Part shown: positions 4,685 through 5,992 of the stretch, piece after piece
Layout: every line of letters starts with the position of its first letter
Numbering within the stretch: the first letter of the stretch is position 1
DNA from: Deltaproteobacteria bacterium
GTDB lineage: Bacteria > Bdellovibrionota > UBA1018
Direction of reading: 5' to 3'
Assembly: GCA_016194835.1 (NCBI GenBank)
Contig: JACQAU010000026.1
Coordinates: forward strand, 1-5,992
Length of the DNA stretch: 5,992 nt
Translations under genes and position numbers: made by a program
Notes under the pieces: model-generated
Databases searched by the model: none
What the model saw: the letters and a program-made list of their open reading frames with translations, nothing else
Told to the model about the DNA's origin: nothing

Positions 4685-5029
4685 CTACCTCTCCGCTAAA
4701 GTCACAAAAACATGACTTTGTTTTTTATTAATTCTATAAGCTGAACCCTTAGCTCTTGGACGAAATCTCTTTAAAATAGGCCCAGGAGTTACCGTGATTT
4801 TTTTTACATAAAGGGTATCAATATCTACCGCACCCTTAGCCTTGTTATCTGCATTTGCTGCTGCGCTTTTTAACAAAGTATAAAGAGTCTGAGCAGTGCG
4901 TTTTCTTGGAGAAAATTTCAATAAACTAAGTGCTTCGTTAATATTCTTTCCACGCACCTCTGCAGCTAAAAGTCCAAGTTTTCGAGGCGTAATTCTTACA
5001 AAACTTAGTTTTGCATTGGCTTCAATCAT
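4685..5029 (-). CDS. rplV: 50S ribosomal protein L22
   Basis: L22 contacts all domains of 23S rRNA, and its long beta-hairpin lines the nascent-peptide exit tunnel at the constriction, where macrolide-resistance changes occur in other bacteria. The protein has 114 residues (E. coli 110). Visible family segments are FVRITPRKLGLLAAEVRGKN (10-29), LLKSAAANADNK (52-63), and the hairpin at about 80-103 with PILKRFRPRAKGSAYRINKK. The start is ATG 5029-5027, with GAGGT at 5042-5038 overlapping the S19 stop and 8-base spacing. Eleven bases separate it from S19. An A8 run on the coding strand (4805-4798) lies in the YVKKI codons. I see nothing else out of the ordinary. Confidence 0.98.
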   Translation of the reverse strand: MIEANAKLSFVRITPRKLGLLAAEVRGKNINEALSLLKFSPRKRTAQTLYTLLKSAAANADNKAKGAVDIDTLYVKKITVTPGPILKRFRPRAKGSAYRINKKQSHVFVTLAER

Positions 5030-5040
5030 ATATCTTTACC

Positions 5041-5412
5041 TCATGCCTTTGACGACGCCGCAGCTGGTTTTGATGTTGTTGTTGCCGCAGGAGCTGGAGC
5101 ACCTGGAGCTGTTTTTGGTGGAGCTGCCGCTGCTTCTTGAGCGGCTTTTTTATCAGCCGGTGTGTGTCCATGGAACATTCTTGTAGGCGAAAATTCACCT
5201 AACTTATGTCCAACCATGTTTTCAGTCACATAAACCGGGATAAATTTCCTCCCGTTATGTACCGCAAATGTTAACCCAACAAAATCCGGCAGTACTGTGG
5301 AACGTCTTGACCATGTTTTAATAATTTTTTTTTCCTGATTTTGTCTAGCCGTTAAAGCTTTTTTTACCAAATGATCATCACAAAAAGGACCTTTGTTTAT
5401 CGAACGAGCCAT
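5041..5412 (-). CDS. rpsS: 30S ribosomal protein S19 with Ala/Pro-rich C-terminal tail
   Basis: S19 binds 16S rRNA in the head with S13, and its C-terminus reaches toward the A- and P-site tRNAs. Residues 1-89 are a normal S19: MARSINKGPFCDDHLVKKAL, KTWSRRSTVLPDFVGLTFAV, HNGRKFIPVYVTENMVGHKL, then GEFSPTRMFHGHTPADKK. The family usually ends about here at 88-95 residues. This protein continues for about 34 residues (90-123), of which 15 are Ala, with Pro, Thr, Ser and few charges, presumably disordered. The start is ATG 5412-5410, sharing one base with the L2 TAA (TAATG). AGGAGG at 5423-5418 is 5 bases upstream. The tail reads in frame to TGA without a hint of frameshift. An A9 run (coding strand, 5333-5325) falls in the QEKKII codons. 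Confidence 0.97.
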   Translation of the reverse strand: MARSINKGPFCDDHLVKKALTARQNQEKKIIKTWSRRSTVLPDFVGLTFAVHNGRKFIPVYVTENMVGHKLGEFSPTRMFHGHTPADKKAAQEAAAAPPKTAPGAPAPAATTTSKPAAASSKA

Positions 5413-5992
5413 TATTTCCTCCTGCTTATAATAAAGGCATCTGTGCGTTTATTATTTCTAGTCTTATAACCTTTGGTAGGCACTCCCCAAGGTGTCCTGG
5501 GGTGACCACCTCCCGAAGTTTTTCCTTCACCACCACCATGCGGATGATCTATAGGATTCATTACCACTCCACGAACCGTAGGCCGAATACCAAGCCAACG
5601 CGACCTCCCTGCTTTTCCTATTGAAATATTTTCATGATCTAAATTAGAGAGCTGTCCAATAGAAGCACGACATCTGGAGTGCACCATTCTCACTTCATTA
5701 CTAGGAAGCTTAACCTGACAATACTCACCTTCTTTAGCCATTAGTTGCCCGAAATTTCCAGCCGAACGCGCAAGTTGTCCGCCTTTACCCGGCAAAAGCT
5801 CAATATTATGAATAAGTGTTCCCACTGGAATCGAAGATAATGCCAAATTATTTCCTGGCTTAATATCTGCACCCTCACTGGCGATCACCGTATCGCCTAC
5901 ATTTAGATTTACAGGAGCCAGAATATATCTCTTTTCGCCGTCATTATAGTGAAGAAGTGCAATATAAGTAGTACGATTTGGATCATATTCGA
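5412..5992 (-). CDS. rplB: 50S ribosomal protein L2 (C-terminal part; N-terminus cut off by window edge)
   Basis: L2 is a primary 23S rRNA-binding protein needed for subunit joining and peptidyl-transferase activity. The frame is open from the right edge to TAA 5414-5412, giving about 192 residues. Roughly the first 80 of an expected 273 or so are missing. The visible part starts at EYDPNRTTYIALLHYNDGEK, then RYILAP. It continues with the SH3-like region (PGNNLALSSIPVGTLIHNIE) and ends with the conserved MNPIDHPHGGGEGKTSGG, TPWGVPTKGYKTR and NNKRTDAFI. The His in HPHGGGEG corresponds to E. coli His229, which is important for peptidyl transfer. A GTG at 5888 is merely internal, because clear L2 sequence precedes it in frame. 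Order rplB-rpsS is standard; S10, L3, L4 and L23 should lie upstream, outside the window. Confidence 0.98.
   Translation of the reverse strand, partial: EYDPNRTTYIALLHYNDGEKRYILAPVNLNVGDTVIASEGADIKPGNNLALSSIPVGTLIHNIELLPGKGGQLARSAGNFGQLMAKEGEYCQVKLPSNEVRMVHSRCRASIGQLSNLDHENISIGKAGRSRWLGIRPTVRGVVMNPIDHPHGGGEGKTSGGGHPRTPWGVPTKGYKTRNNKRTDAFIISRRK

Noticed and set aside
4896..5186. 96-residue plus-strand open frame with leucine-rich sequence opposite L22 and the S19 tail
   Set aside because: The leucine richness is the complement of the Ala/Pro-rich S19 tail codons. It spans the L22/S19 junction antisense and resembles no family.
1..5992. Insertion sequences, CRISPR arrays, tRNA genes, toxin-antitoxin or defence genes
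   Set aside because: Apart from the S14/S8 gap the whole window is ribosomal-protein coding sequence. I see no inverted terminal repeats, spaced repeat arrays or foreign genes.

Overview
This window is one continuous stretch of a bacterial ribosomal-protein operon, the joined S10 and spc blocks. Every gene is on the minus strand, so transcription runs from the right edge (5992) to the left edge (1). In transcription order the genes are rplB (L2, N-terminus cut off by the right edge), rpsS (S19), rplV (L22), rpsC (S3), rplP (L16), rpmC (L29), rpsQ (S17), rplN (L14), rplX (L24), rplE (L5), rpsN/rpsZ (S14, zinc type), a candidate 27-residue small ORF, rpsH (S8), rplF (L6) and rplR (L18, C-terminus cut off by the left edge). 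This is the canonical bacterial order, with no gene missing and no foreign gene inserted apart from the small ORF.

Packing is very tight. Genes overlap by 1 to 11 bases or are separated by 3 to 19 bases, and nearly every start has a clear Shine-Dalgarno (AGGAGG, GGAG or GAGG). I see no promoter, terminator, tRNA, CRISPR array, insertion sequence or non-coding stretch over 100 bases. The S17/L14 junction, where E. coli separates its S10 and spc operons, is a 4-base ATGA overlap, so the two blocks are fused here.

The organism is a bacterium with AT-rich DNA. The gene order, the bacterial-type proteins and the Shine-Dalgarno use show this. The phylum cannot be fixed from the sequence alone. The low-GC genome, the four-cysteine S14, the four-cysteine L24 and the low-complexity tails on S19 and L5 would suit an uncultured lineage such as Omnitrophota, Elusimicrobia or other PVC-adjacent groups, but this is only a guess.

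The departures from the textbook operon are as follows. (1) A 95-base gap between S14 and S8 holds a small ORF with a perfect AGGAGG, coupled to S8 by an ATGA overlap. (2) L5 carries a lysine-rich N-terminal extension of about 65 residues that contains a perfect 12-bp tandem repeat. (3) S19 carries an Ala/Pro-rich C-terminal tail of about 34 residues. (4) L24 ends in a four-cysteine zinc-ribbon-like module with a long basic loop. (5) S17 and L16 have extra tails. (6) S14 starts at TTG beside an out-of-frame ATG, and L5 starts at GTG. None of these amounts to a new multi-gene system. The small ORF and the L5/S19 extensions are the parts most worth checking.
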